Positions 49,264 to 60,339 of a DNA stretch of 64,000 nt are shown piece after piece. How positions within the stretch are numbered: position 1 is the stretch's first letter; each line of letters opens with the position of its first letter. The position numbers and the translations under genes are program-made. The notes below the pieces were generated by a model. It was not told the DNA's origin, searched no databases, and saw only the letters and a list, made by a program, of their open reading frames with translations. The DNA comes from Hydractinia symbiolongicarpus (taxonomy: Eukaryota > Cnidaria > Hydrozoa > Anthoathecata > Hydractiniidae), in contig NC_079880.1 of NCBI RefSeq assembly GCF_029227915.1, positions 13,470,001 through 13,534,000 on the forward strand, read 5' to 3'.

Positions 49264-49449
49264 TCAGGTATCAACTATTGATGTATGCTTTCCACTGCTG
49301 ATTTTAACGTTGCGTTGACTAGCCCGCTGTATGTCTTCTTCTGTTGCGCGACTAGCTGGACCACAATAACTCAGCAGCACAGGTAGAAATACGAGACCAT
49401 GCAGCGCTCCAATTATGATAATACCCATATACATCCGGAAATAATAGAT
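49264..49449 (-). CDS. NPC1: NPC1 exon 9: last span and tail
   Basis: Acceptor ATATTTTAG; starts [18 protein letters not shown] and ends with TGA at 49266-49264. After [10 protein letters not shown] there is a 31-residue cytosolic tail, ending SIVDT, with no LLNF-type lysosomal sorting signal. Confidence 0.9.
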   Translation of the reverse strand: MYYFRMYMGIIIIGALHGLVFLPVLLSYCGPASRATEEDIQRASQRNVKISSGKHTSIVDT

Positions 49450-52400
49450 CTAAAATATAAGTCACTAACATCTAACTAAAACTTACCTCGAGGGTCGTAG
49501 TCCTGTTTTTTTTTTTTGCTTATATCAGCAGCAGGATAATGCAAAAAAAATAAGCTTATGAACTACACTAAGGAAGTAATTTTTGTTTCAAAAATCTTTC
49601 TTCGTTTTGCAAGAAATTTACGCGAATTTAGGTGTTTACGATTTATTAGCGTGACGTTATTTTTAATGCTTATATTAGAAACTTCTGCCAATTTGATCAA
49701 AAAATCCTCCTAAGCCAGTGGTAGCAAAAAAATCAAACAAATTGGCAACAGTTTGGCAGCAACACATACCTCAAACAACTCCGACTTCGCAAACATCAGT
49801 ATAAAAACACCGACAAATTTGGTAATAGTAATACCGCTAAGTACCTAAAATATAAATAATAAATAATATAAAAACAAAGCAAAATCAAAATATTCTTGAA
49901 GGCCCAAATAATTTTCGGTTTTATACTGAAAGTCAAGAAACAAAATAACGGAAGCTAGTAAAATAAAGATAAACAAAGTGAAGTTTTTAAATACGACTTA
50001 GTTGAATAAAGTGATATGGAAATAACATATACGTAGACAGCTCCAACTGATAGATGACTTTTCAATGTTTACAAATGTTTCCGCAGATTTTTATACATGC
50101 GCACAGACATTCTTGTAGTCCAGGATGATCATGTCGGGTAAAATAGCTATTATCGAAATTCATACAGATTTTTTATGGAAGAACAAAAGCACAATAATTA
50201 CACTCTATATTCTTTTAAAAAAAGGTTGGTGGTGAATTCAAGCTATTTCGTTTTTTAATGGATTTATACGACTTCTGTGGTCTGTTGTTTACATCTGTGC
50301 ATGTCCATTGTTCTCAACGCAAAATCACAACATGTCGTCGCACGGAAAGTGGTCTGTGTATACGATTTCTTAGTAGTCATGACCATGAAAAGAGAAAGTA
50401 GAAATAAATGGAAATAAAAGAATTAACTTACAGAGCTACCAACGCGACCCAAAGCATCTTCTGCTCTCTTAACCCTTGATGAATAAGGACTTGTTGAAAA
50501 GGCACGTGCAATATGAGAGCAAAACTCAACAGAGATGCCAACAGCCATGACTAAGTTTACCAGTGAAACAGCATTCAACGATACATCCCACATATACATA
50601 AGCCCCAGTAAATTAGTAACAATCATCGCGACAGTCAACGTAATGCAAAATGCTAACCCAAAGTTGAAACCCATGAGTAAGAACGTCACGACAAAGATGG
50701 CAGCGAGTGATATCATCAGGTCTTTCCATGTGTCATTTACTATTGTCAGATACTGCTCGTAAAAGACATAGAAAACACTGTACGGGAATACTTCGTGTCC
50801 AATTAACTGGGTCATGTTAGCAGCTAACTCCCTTGCGTATTTCAAACAATGTGTGAACTCCTCAGCAGTAGTGGAAACCGTATGGTACGTCATAAAGTAA
50901 GATGCGTTCACTAAGTTATTGTTGCTGGGTTTGTTTAGTTTGACAGCGTTAGCATATGCCGCATGCCCTCCTTTTGCACACTTTGTGTTTGGGTTATCTT
51001 TCAAAAACCACGGAAGGAATTTACGGAATTCTTCCGACTGAGGATGAACACCAGCTTTGCTGTTGGGTAAGCAACTGTAACAAGTCCAATTATCTGGAGC
51101 GGTCGAAGGGCAAAAAGTGAAGTTATAATACGTGATATTTTTGTCAGGACTCGTGGTGTAATTAAGTATTCTGCAGCACGGAGTGCCTGGATCAATCCAT
51201 GTAAAATAATCATCAATCCAGGAGGATGATGGAAGCGCGATTGTAGAATAATTGCTGATGAGAGATTGTGAAAATAAATTACCAGTCACGGAACTTGAAT
51301 TGCAGCCCGCTGTGCTACACACCATGTTTTGATTTTTAACTTTTGAATAGTCGTATCCTTCTCTTATAACGAAATACACCGGAGCGCCTGTTTTCAAATA
51401 CGTTGACATGCTGGAGAAATAATTCAAAAGGAACGAGTCTCTTGGTAATGCGATTGTTTGACTAATTCCAACATTTAAATTTGGTATTTCGCAAATACTT
51501 GAGCCCAAAAATATTGAAAATATCACGATCTAAATAAATAAACAAAGAAATAGCACACTGACCTAAAACAATGGCGACTAGCCGCACATATCGTTACTTT
51601 TGGTGTTTCATTTGAATTCTAGTACAAAGAGGTATACCTTACGGGAATTGACAGTTTCCTTGCAACATATCAATGGAGAACAAACTTACCACAGCAACAC
51701 GAACAGGGTACAGCATTAGGAATGGTGCATAAATCTTTTTTACAAGAAAATACAAGATGCCACCAGGTAGGCAATCTTCTTCTGTTTGGTCTGATTTAGG
51801 TAGACCATAGCAGCAGGCCACATCGTACCGGTTGCGATATTGCCGTTGAACATCTAAGGTTACGACAGCTACTAACATTGTGATCTGAAGGAGAAAGTTA
51901 AATGCCACAGCCATTGCAGCATAAATAGCAAATGTGTGGACAGCAGGCATTGTTGACAAGGCACCTACGAAATAATAATTATAAAATAAGTATAAGTCAA
52001 AGTGGAAATGCCATGACGCATCTCTTATAATGATACGAAAACTGTGTCTGTCCGTCTGCGACCGTTAGGAGCACTGATAGAATATCTCCTAAAAAGTTCC
52101 TTACTTTATAAAAATTTTGTTTATATATTTAATCTGCTGGGACAAATGTGACAAAATGATTAAATTTTATTAGCTAAAAAATTTGGAGCTTTAATTTCAC
52201 AGGGAAAGTTATTCCTTTAAAATAATGCACAGGTAATGTCATGAGCAATTGTTGTTGTCATTTGGTTTAAAACGTTTTATTTAATGAAATTAACAACAAC
52301 AAATTGTTTTGCGACAGACCTAAAAAATTTAAAATAAGTTTCTTTTTTTAAGTGGATACTTTCACAGATCCGAATAACTAGTATAGCTAAATTGGAATCT

Positions 52401-55400
52401 AAAAATAATGAATTTAATACAGTTTAAAGTATATAGCGAATTCAAAATTTTATAGGACTCACCAAACCCAAATGCAACTGATTCCGATAATGAAGACAAA
52501 AACATACTAGGACCAACAGCACCCAAAACCCGTGCAACCTGATCTGAAGCATCTTCACTGGGAAGTCGAACGTCACGTTGAATTGCTTGCACAAGAATAA
52601 AGATGTTGTCAACACCAACAGCAAGAACAAGAAAGGGGATTACTTCGACGATGATCAATGTTGCAGAAATGCCAGCATAAGAGCAAATGCCGAGCGAAGA
52701 AGCCACCGATAACAATACAATGACCACACCAACAATTCCAACAGTGAATTTTGCATCAACCTGAAACACCACTCAGTCATAAAAATGTTTAAACTTGAAC
52801 AAGGTAAACATAATGCACAATTTAAGAGCAAAATTTAGCCTGTCATAAATTTTAATAACAGAATAAAAAACAAAAAAAGGCTTTCTAATATTTTAGAGGC
52901 AATGCCTGCACCCCTATTTCTGTACAATAATCTTACTGGAAGTTGGGCTTGTGTTGGATTTTTAATCCTTACCTGATGATGGAAAGAAAATGTCTAGGCT
53001 CCAGGCTAAAATCTCAGACCAAAAATTAAAAAAAAAACAATACATATATGCATAAAGTTATGATATGTAACAGTTTAGAAGAATAAAAACACAAAATTAT
53101 ATACATACCAATATTCTTGCAGCTGATTTGAATTGACCTAGACCAATAGCAATGTACAAGAACATCAACAAGTAACTCAATATAATCGTTAAAATATCAG
53201 CTTCACTAGCACGGTTGATTTCATCCTGAATTGACCTTTCACTGGAAAATGCCACAGTGAGGTTATATTTCCATGCCTCATTTTTTTTCCAGTTCTTTAA
53301 ATAGTCAATGAAGACCTTTTCCCAGGCTTCTGCTTTCTTATTATTAGCTTTATTCTTGTGGTTTTTTACCACAAATGTTATAATCAGAGCTTTAGACTGG
53401 TAATAAGCAGTTCCGGGAAAGCCACCAAAGATAAGTTTAGGACTAACAGGTGCACCAAATTTGCTCATACATGGAAGCTTCAAGTAATCACCATTCGATG
53501 TTGCTGATGGATTTCTGAAAGAAAAAAAGATAATTAAATTTCCAGTTGCTTTTAAACCACCTACAGTAGTAGCATCTACCTGTGGGTACAAATAAGTCTT
53601 GCACTTAGCTTCTTTGAGCATGTTTGTTGACTGATTGCTCAAAACAATGTAATTAGTAAATATAATTAGCTCTTTCAACAAACTGGGAAATTTGGGATTG
53701 GGAAATGGCCGTTTAACAGTCTTTTTCAGGAATATTTGAGTAGGTGTGCGATGAATCACACGTGCAAATCAAGTAAGGTGTGCATTGCAAAACCTACGTG
53801 CAAAGGATGTTACGCGTGCAACACGGGCTCGAGGTTAATCTTTGTTGCGCATTCATTTTGAGAGAAGTGTGGGACGTTTTCAATCTCAAACCTCAAACAC
53901 AATGATCGAGCGTCTACGTACAGTGACTCTCTCAATCTTAACTTCCTTTTCTACATGTCTGAAATAATAGTTTGCATGACTATACTGTCATTTTTATAAA
54001 TTTATTGTTTATTTTTCAGGTCATCACAAGCAAATAGGCAAAAATATGCTTTGCTTTCGTTTTTAAAATTGTTTGCATAAAAATAACACTTGCGGCATAA
54101 AGAGAAAACTCAATTAAATTCGGACCTGCTATGGTTTTCAATTGTTTTGTCAAATAAAGAAATTATCTACAATTAAATCCATGATAAAATGTCTACTTCG
54201 CCTGAAAGTGCAGTTTTGCAGACTTGCTTTATCCGTGCTCCGTCAGCGTTCACCTCCGCATTAGTTAAGAGCAGCATGGCTGGATTTCTTGTGTAAGACC
54301 TGGTTACCAATAACGAAGGGGGCAGGCAAAAGAGATCAATGTCTACGTAGTTTTTTAACTAAATCAGTAGTCGGTGAATTAGCTAGGATGGTCAGGTTGG
54401 CTATGAATAGGCTTGTTCATGGATTGAAAGGACCAGGACTATTCAATAAATCTGAGACCAAGACGGAAATCTATCAGACGTATTGTCTGAAAAAAGTTCG
54501 AAAGGAGCTAAAAACATGTCCGACCGAACTGGTAATGTGTCGCACATTTTGTCTGGCGAGTCTCTAAAAATCATTTCGAGGGCTGCCATCGCACGCTACA
54601 AAATGGATTTTATCAGTTGATTTTCAAAACTCAATATTTTTTTTCGGGCGTGCAATTAATCACAAGCCTGAAAAAGCCTGTTTAATGAATACTAAGAATG
54701 CTGGATTACACCCTGTATGAACATATATTGAAGTCAAATCAAGTTTACAGTGCTCAACAACAAATTTAATGCTGCATTAATAAACCTATTTCCATATCCA
54801 TTTGGTTCTGCAAAATATTCATGCAAAAATGCAGAATAACATGAAAACGAGATTAGTAGTTAAGCAAATTTCGGAATGTTGGTTGTTTGCATACAAGTTT
54901 AAAGAATATATCAACAAAATGTTGACTTTCACAGCTTTTAACTGGCAGTTTTACAAAACTGCAGTTAAAACGGTTATAAAAGAGAGTATTGGTATTGGTA
55001 GCGTGACAAAAAAATTAAAATATTGCAGATTTTAAGAGGGCATCTTTTGGTATATGTCAGCTATAGCTAAACCTAAAACCTAGCTATGTTTTTAAAATGG
55101 TGTACATATACATTTTTATTTTACTGTTTCCTAATAAATTTAGTTCCAGTGTCAGTGTCAGTTCCAATGTCATGTATTAGCCTTTTATGTTTCTATTAAG
55201 TAATTTTAATTTTGCACAACCATTTTTCTTACCCAAAAGACTAAATTTAAGCTTTTTTAGGTTCAGAGGATGTCATTGTGGTGGCAATTCAACAGTGAAT
55301 GTTACCATGCCCCTGAGTTAATCCCAGCCATGTGAGGGGTAAAAATTTTTTGCCAGTTAAAATTTTAGAATATTCTAATTAACATAACTGATGCATAGTT

Positions 55401-58400
55401 GTTACAATTTTCTTTTCCTTTCAACGTGCAATAACTACAATTTTTAACTTTTAGTCCAACTGTATTTAGATAAAAAAATGTACTTCTTGAAATAAAAGTA
55501 AGAACAGTCCTAAAAACTCGAGTTAGTATTTTGGTTTTATCAAATAGTCACTTTCTGAAAGTACTATTTTATTGCATGGCTCGGCTGCCTGTTCAAGGAA
55601 AAAGGTTCATTCTTTTTTAACAAATAAGAGGCACTTGTAGGGGAGCTTTATAAAGCAGGGCCTTTTTATTTGAGTAAATATTGTTTGTTGTGTTTACTTT
55701 TTTGAGAATATGTTCATAGTTTTACTAAAACCTACTTTGAACATCCTAGAATCTGATTATGCCAATCTTCAGCTCTTTCTGTAAAACTCGATGGATCACT
55801 GCAATTGTAACCCATAGTATCCACACAATACTCTAATCTTGTCCTATTTAACTGCCAATATTGCAATGCACTAAACACAGCACACTCCTTGATATTTGAG
55901 AGAGGTTGAAAGCAGATGTCTTTAAGTCCAATGGTTTCCCCTTCATATTTCACCGTTAAATCCATCAGCTCAAGCTGCAAGTCAAGAACCTAACAATGAA
56001 AATAAGTTTAAGAATACATAATACACATTTGTTAATTTACAAAATAAAATTAAAATGTTATCTTGTTTTATCTCATTTTATCTTGTAAATAAATAAATGA
56101 ATATTACAGGGTTCCCACTCATTTTGCAATTAACTTTTTAAAAATATTTAAGAAAATTTAGGAGGATTTTAGCTGTTTTTTAGGAGATTTCTCAAAAAGC
56201 CTGGGAACCCTGAATTAGCTCTACGTTTTTCGTATTGAGTACTCTCTCAATAGATTTTCTTTTCCAGATATAATACATAATATAAAAATTCTATAAAAAA
56301 TATACTTTGAGGTCCAAAAATTAAGGTTGTCAATGTCAAAAAAATTTAGATTTTTTCTTTTTCTTAGCGTACAATATTGAAAAATTAAAATTTATGGCAC
56401 TAAATAATTAAATTAAATTTAGATAAGAAAGTTGAAGTAAGTTCTTAAAGTACACTTTATTGCTATACTTTTCGGGCACCAATGTTCAAATAAATAAAAT
56501 TAAATGGGGAAGAGAAAAGAATCCATTTGGTTTAAAAAAGTTAAGCCAAAGATTATGCAAGTTGAAGTCAGAAAAGGAAAAACATGCATTATTATTTTAA
56601 TTTTTTTAAAAAATATATGGTTAGTCAGGCCTGTAGAACAACTAGTTAAATTGTCTTTGGTTAACAGTTAATTTATAGCTTCTTGAAGGATGTATAGTGT
56701 GTATCAGGCCAATCAATAAGGGGAGAGCAACTGCTCTTGCTCACGCAAAGGCTCACCCAATTCTGGGAAATTAGAAACTAGCTGAGCCATTAAAGGCTCC
56801 CCCAATTCCCAAAAAAGTTTTTCTGGCTGAGCAATATCAATTCATCTCATATGGAAATCAATGTTCTTTCTTATTATTTACAGTAAAGAACCAAAAGATA
56901 TAAAAAAGATAAAATAAAATAGATTAAGACTTTGTGATAAAATATGTGTTTATAAACTTTCTTTCATTTATTCAGATAGCTCGCCCGGTTGAAATTATTG
57001 TAACCTTCGGAAAGCAGTTTATTGCTCAGGTTTTATTTTCTTATTGATAGGCCTGGTGTATAATCCAGTGTTCTATAAGTAGCTGTTATTAAATAGCCAT
57101 TTTCCAAATTACATTTATTCTGAATCTCAATTCATTAGGAAAGTATCCAAAAGTTTTCATAAGATTTGTAAAGGAGTAAGATTTTATTCCCTTAAACCTT
57201 GGTGTAATAAAATAAAATGAAACACACATACCGTTTTTAAAACATTAAAATGCATTAAACCAGAAAAGTTATAATGGGCTCCTTGGTACACTTTAAAATC
57301 TTCAACAGGTAGGTCTTCAGTTCCTGTTAGAATAACTTGCTCAGTTCGATAAAATGGTGTAAATTTCTCATCATAATAATCTTTTTCCATTCGAGCCCTA
57401 CTAGACGGAGATGACCATAACTCCACAGGATCCGTAATGACTGTGAATTTAACCAAACCAATCGACAGCACAATGCATACTGCTAAAGAAATGAAAACCA
57501 CTTTCCAGGGATGATGCGAGCATATTGCACCCCATTTTCGAAATAATTTCTGCAGTGCAAATTCTGTTTTAATTCCAATACGAATTAAACAGCTTTTGTC
57601 TTCCGATTCTCTATGTAAGAAATCTGTTGACTTATATGGTCCATTACCAGCAGAAGAAAGAGAAGCAGTTCTCAATGAGTTTGATCTTTCCTCAATATGC
57701 ATCATTGATCTTCTTGAGGAATAAAATATATCTATAACGCTTAATGACAAAAATATGAGCAGCCAACCTAGAACACATGCGCCGATGATAAAGCAGATGA
57801 ATCTAATTCCAAGGATATGTCTATGTTTTTTTGGTCCTGGGACAGATGGCAATGGTGGACAGGTGGCTCTACAATCTTGGCAAGAGCAAGCTGACCTGTT
57901 TCGTCCAGTATTCTCATCAAAATATGTTTCGTTACAGCGAATCATTTTGAAATCATTGTTGGTAATATTAGGAGCACTTTCATTAACATGAAAATTGATT
58001 TGAAATGGTGCACCACTATTAGGACTACCAATGAAATCTAAAAACTTCTTTGGTGTGCATTTATCAACAGTAACCCCACACATAAGGTCTAACACTTTCC
58101 CATTGTCACCTGGAAAACTGACATCAATGCAAGATTTGTACAATCCATTCGAAAACTGTGATGAGATGTAATAATCTGCAGTGGCAACAAAACCATCAAA
58201 CTTGTAATCAAGAAATTTGGATTGGTTTGGTGAGCAGGTGAATTCACACCACATATTAAAGAAGTTTTTAGAGCTGGCAGGGCAACGGGAAAACATTGAG
58301 GAGGCAGTTTTTAATTGTGACTGTAATGTCTGCAACTGTTTTAAACCACAACAACTTCTTATTTCATCTCTTTTTCCTTTAGTAAGATAAGGACAAACAT

Positions 58401-58539
58401 CTTTTAAGATTTTTAATTCTTCATCTGAAACGTTTTTTGCTTTTCCATTATATGGTATGTTGGCTTTTGATGTCGGCTGCCGACCATACATAGTGCAATA
58501 ACCATCTTTTCGTATGACATCCTTTGCAACTACGGTATC
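49264..58539 (-). CDS. NPC1: NPC1-type intracellular cholesterol transporter (exons 2-9)
   Basis: A lysosomal/late-endosomal polytopic membrane protein that takes sterol from NPC2 and passes it to the limiting membrane. Eight exons join in frame to 1299 residues: 58539-57232, 55989-55736, 53514-53109, 52760-52463, 51964-51690, 51529-50432, 49844-49770 and 49449-49264. All introns have GT/AG ends. Order: cysteine-rich N-terminal sterol-binding domain ([30 protein letters not shown]), two membrane spans, the lumenal loop with [20 protein letters not shown], the sterol-sensing domain ([19 protein letters not shown], then [12 protein letters not shown]), the second lumenal domain ([44 protein letters not shown]) and the last spans ([20 protein letters not shown]). 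Oddities: two cysteines near the N-terminus are missing, the cytosolic linker after the first span is long and serine-rich, and the C-terminus ends in SIVDT without a dileucine. An NPC1L1-type identity cannot be excluded. The signal-peptide exon is not resolved. Confidence 0.95.
49770..49844 (-). CDS. NPC1: NPC1 exon 8: 25-codon exon
   Basis: Acceptor ATATTTTAG; donor GAG|GTATGT, phase 0. Encodes [20 protein letters not shown] and SELFE, the conserved span that precedes the last one. It is only 75 bp, so easily missed. Confidence 0.9.
50432..51529 (-). CDS. NPC1: NPC1 exon 7: second lumenal domain and spans
   Basis: Acceptor TTTATTTAG; starts IVIFSIFLG. Donor TCT|GTAAGT, phase 0. Encodes 366 residues, including the cysteine-rich C-terminal lumenal domain and four spans. 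The shadow frames at 50535 (+), 51001 (-) and 52442 (-, in the previous exon) are not genes. Confidence 0.95.
51690..51964 (-). CDS. NPC1: NPC1 exon 6: end of sterol-sensing domain
   Basis: Acceptor TTTCGTAG; donor GTG|GTAAGT, phase 0. Begins with the rest of a glycine codon and [19 protein letters not shown], and ends before the next membrane span. Confidence 0.95.
52463..52760 (-). CDS. NPC1: NPC1 exon 5: sterol-sensing domain core
   Basis: Acceptor GGTGTTTCAG; donor TTTG|GTGAGT, phase 1. Carries [20 protein letters not shown]. The proline of EVIPF, whose loss inactivates human NPC1, is kept. Confidence 0.95.
53109..53514 (-). CDS. NPC1: NPC1 exon 4: loop end and start of sterol-sensing domain
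   Basis: Acceptor TTTCTTTCAG; the apparent open frame upstream of 53514 is intron. Donor TTG|GTATGT, phase 0. Contains [34 protein letters not shown] and the first sterol-sensing-domain span ([16 protein letters not shown]). Confidence 0.95.
53520..55730. other. NPC1 intron 3 (2.2 kb) content
   Basis: No second gene was recognised. A 92-residue frame on the plus strand (54289-54567) is GC-richer than its surroundings and may come from a repeat, but has no domain that I know. A + frame at 54802-55035 is also unassigned. Confidence 0.4.
55736..55989 (-). CDS. NPC1: NPC1 exon 3: first lumenal loop
   Basis: Acceptor TTCATTGTTAG; starts VLDLQLELM. Donor TCAAA|GTAGGT, phase 2. Contains [13 protein letters not shown] and three cysteines typical for the loop. 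The join to exon 4 restores a lysine codon (CSK|NPSAT). Confidence 0.9.
56107..56212. mobile_element. hAT-like MITE in NPC1 intron 2
   Basis: A 106-bp element with 11-bp terminal inverted repeats CAGGGTTCCCA and TGGGAACCCTG. Ends of this type are common in hAT elements. The expected 8-bp target duplication is not evident (GAATATTA against AATTAGCT), so class assignment is tentative. A related one-sided word CAGGGTGGCCAC occurs at 12794. Confidence 0.6.
56220..57180. other. Rest of NPC1 intron 2
   Basis: Gene-free. A stretch at about 56720-56840 has repeated GGCTCACCCAATTC/GGCTCCCCCAATTC words, two diverged direct copies of about 50 bp with GAGC motifs. Confidence 0.45.
57232..58539 (-). CDS. 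NPC1: NPC1 exon 2: N-terminal domain and first loop
   Basis: Acceptor TTACCTTTTAG before 58539; donor ACG|GTATGT after 57232. Phase 0 at both ends. Encodes 436 residues, starting [15 protein letters not shown]. The tyrosine-asparagine pair (IPYN) and the QLQTL glutamine match sterol-pocket positions of human NPC1, while the cysteines expected beside them are absent. The frame continues upstream of the ATG at 58491, which is therefore an internal methionine. Confidence 0.95.
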
Positions 58540-59511
58540 CTAAAAGGTAATATGATAAGATTGCAACTATAAACCCAAAGGTGAATTAATAATTGTTTTA
58601 AATCCTATGAGAATGATTAAGGGGCTAACACGAAGCAACCTTTATGCTTCTCAGACTTGTTTCCATAGAGGAGTTTCATGTTGACACATGTTGTTAATAT
58701 CCTCTTACGAAAATCAGCCAAGCAATACAGTACGAGGGTAGGAACTGGATCAGTCCATTCCACTTTTTTTTGCAGAGGTGTTTTCTTAACTCTGGAATAA
58801 AAGGTAGTTAGCATGTGGTGCTAAGATTTAGAACAAATAGCAATTCAAAGATGCAACAGTCACAAAAGAAAGAGTTTTAACCAGAATGTGGCTTTCTTTG
58901 CCTAAAATCTGCATTTTATTACCTGGTATTTCTTTCGATTTTTTCTGTGCATGTGCAAGAATACTGTCAAATGAAAACATTAAAACTTTACTATAAAGGC
59001 CAGACCCACAACATCCCATCAATCAAAAATAGACTTGTAGCTGGTGTATACAAATTTATGTAAAATACTTTGATGTAAAACACAAGTGTCTAAACACTGC
59101 TTACACCCTGCACCCCTCCCCCTTTATAAAAAAACACGTAAAGAATTTAATTTTAAACAATATTCGCCAAATAAGCATTGTTGTTAAAAATGTTTGCAAG
59201 CAATTAGCAATTGGAATACATATGTTGTATATTGTCCACAAAACGTAAATGTCTTTAATTTCATGATTTTCACTGGCAACAACTGGATGGCTATAACATG
59301 ATATCCTGAGTAAGGATGTGCGGTATTACTATTTTCACCAGTACTGCAACTTGTGTATTTTACAGCAGAGGACAGCCTAATCATCGGGTAGATCATGGAT
59401 GAAAAAATTTTTTGTCCTTGGTGGTGTGACTTTTATAACACCAATGTGACCATTATAACACCAATATATTATTATAAAACTGTTCAGACTGGAAGAAGTT
59501 TTAAGAAAAAT

Positions 59512-59679
59512 TTATTGCCATGTGTGCTGCCCTCCACAGATCCTTTTTAGTAATTTGTTTTTCAAAGTTGTCCTATATTCGTCCCTTTTGAACAACAGAA
59601 AAAGGTACACAGCGATGTTTGAAGCAGCTACTAGCGACACCTGAGAAAAATTGCCAAGTATTGCAATCATTTTAATCAT
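59512..59679 (-). pseudogene. Class A GPCR, TM7 and tail fragment
   Basis: A 55-residue frame with stop TAA, shorter than most listed frames. It reads MIKMIAILGNFSQVSLV, then AASNIAVYLFLLF, then KRDEYRTTLKNKLLKRIC. A hydrophobic span with NIAVY in place of NPxxY, followed by a basic amphipathic stretch with a cysteine, is the layout of TM7, helix 8 and palmitoylation site in peptide-receptor GPCRs. No TM2-TM6 are found upstream. It may be a relic, or a last exon of a gene whose other exons were not recognised. Confidence 0.45.
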
Positions 59680-59901
59680 AAAATAGAACTAAAAATAATT
59701 ACAAAAATTGTTGAAATAGTGTGTTTCAGCCGATTTCATTTTTGCTTAACGATGTGCCAAATGACCACCTTGTTTGGTGAACAAGGTGAATGTTTGCAAA
59801 GGGTGGAAGGCTTATAGTCAAAAGCATAGATTTATGTGGCAAGCAAACACAAAATAAATTTCTTTCACAATGTTTGTTTGAAAGCCAAGCACTACGTACA
59901 G

Positions 59902-59950
59902 CTATGTAGGTAGCTAGCTAGCTAGCTAGCTAGCTAGCTAGCTACATAGA
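59902..59950. repeat. GCTA microsatellite inside a palindrome
   Basis: About nine TAGC repeats (59911-59945) are bounded by CTATGTAG on the left and CTACATAG on the right. Because TAGC repeats are self-complementary, the whole 49-bp stretch can fold on itself. Confidence 0.85.
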
Positions 59951-60078
59951 AAAAATAATGTAAAAATAAATACAAGATAAATATATTTTGGGAGATCCTA
60001 TTTGCACAAGTAAATTTCGCAAGACTTAATATTTAATCACAAAAACATAAATTTATCCAGCATTAATAAAAATTTAAG

Positions 60079-60183
60079 CTAATACATGATTATTAACAAA
60101 AAGATTGTGATTATAGAACCTACCAAGTTCAGTATAATTCCCAGCAGGGATAGCAAGATGTTAAGTTTAAATAAAATAATCAT
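60079..60183 (-). pseudogene. Hydrophobic ORF: GPCR TM1 relic or NPC1 signal exon
   Basis: From the ATG at 60183 the minus strand reads MIILFKLNILLSLLGIILNL and continues VGSIITIFLLII to a TAG. Two readings compete. As a GPCR TM1 it has the Gly-x-x-x-Asn spacing of that helix and lies 400 bp upstream of a TM7 fragment on the same strand. As NPC1 exon 1 it would end at 60124 with donor TTG|GTAGGT. That is phase 0 and joins exon 2 correctly after a 20-residue signal peptide. Transcript data are needed to choose. Confidence 0.35.
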
Positions 60184-60339
60184 ATCGACACAATTCTTGG
60201 GTAACATGTACTTCTTAAATTTGACTCGTCCAATGCATAATGCAATTGTTTCAATGCTGCAATCAACTACCACGGGATGGACCCTGTCCTGTCCCGGCTC
60301 GACAAGGTCAGTCCACCAAAATTATCAGTACAAGTAGCT

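Noticed and set aside
52442-52630. Minus-strand frame overlapping NPC1 exon 5
   Set aside because: Out-of-frame shadow of the sterol-sensing-domain exon.
54289-54567. 92-residue frame in NPC1 intron 3
   Set aside because: GC-richer and basic, but no recognised domain and no splice or promoter signals; probably part of a repeat.
58617-58814. Frame upstream of NPC1 exon 2 as its first exon
   Set aside because: No signal-peptide character and no donor in the required phase 0.
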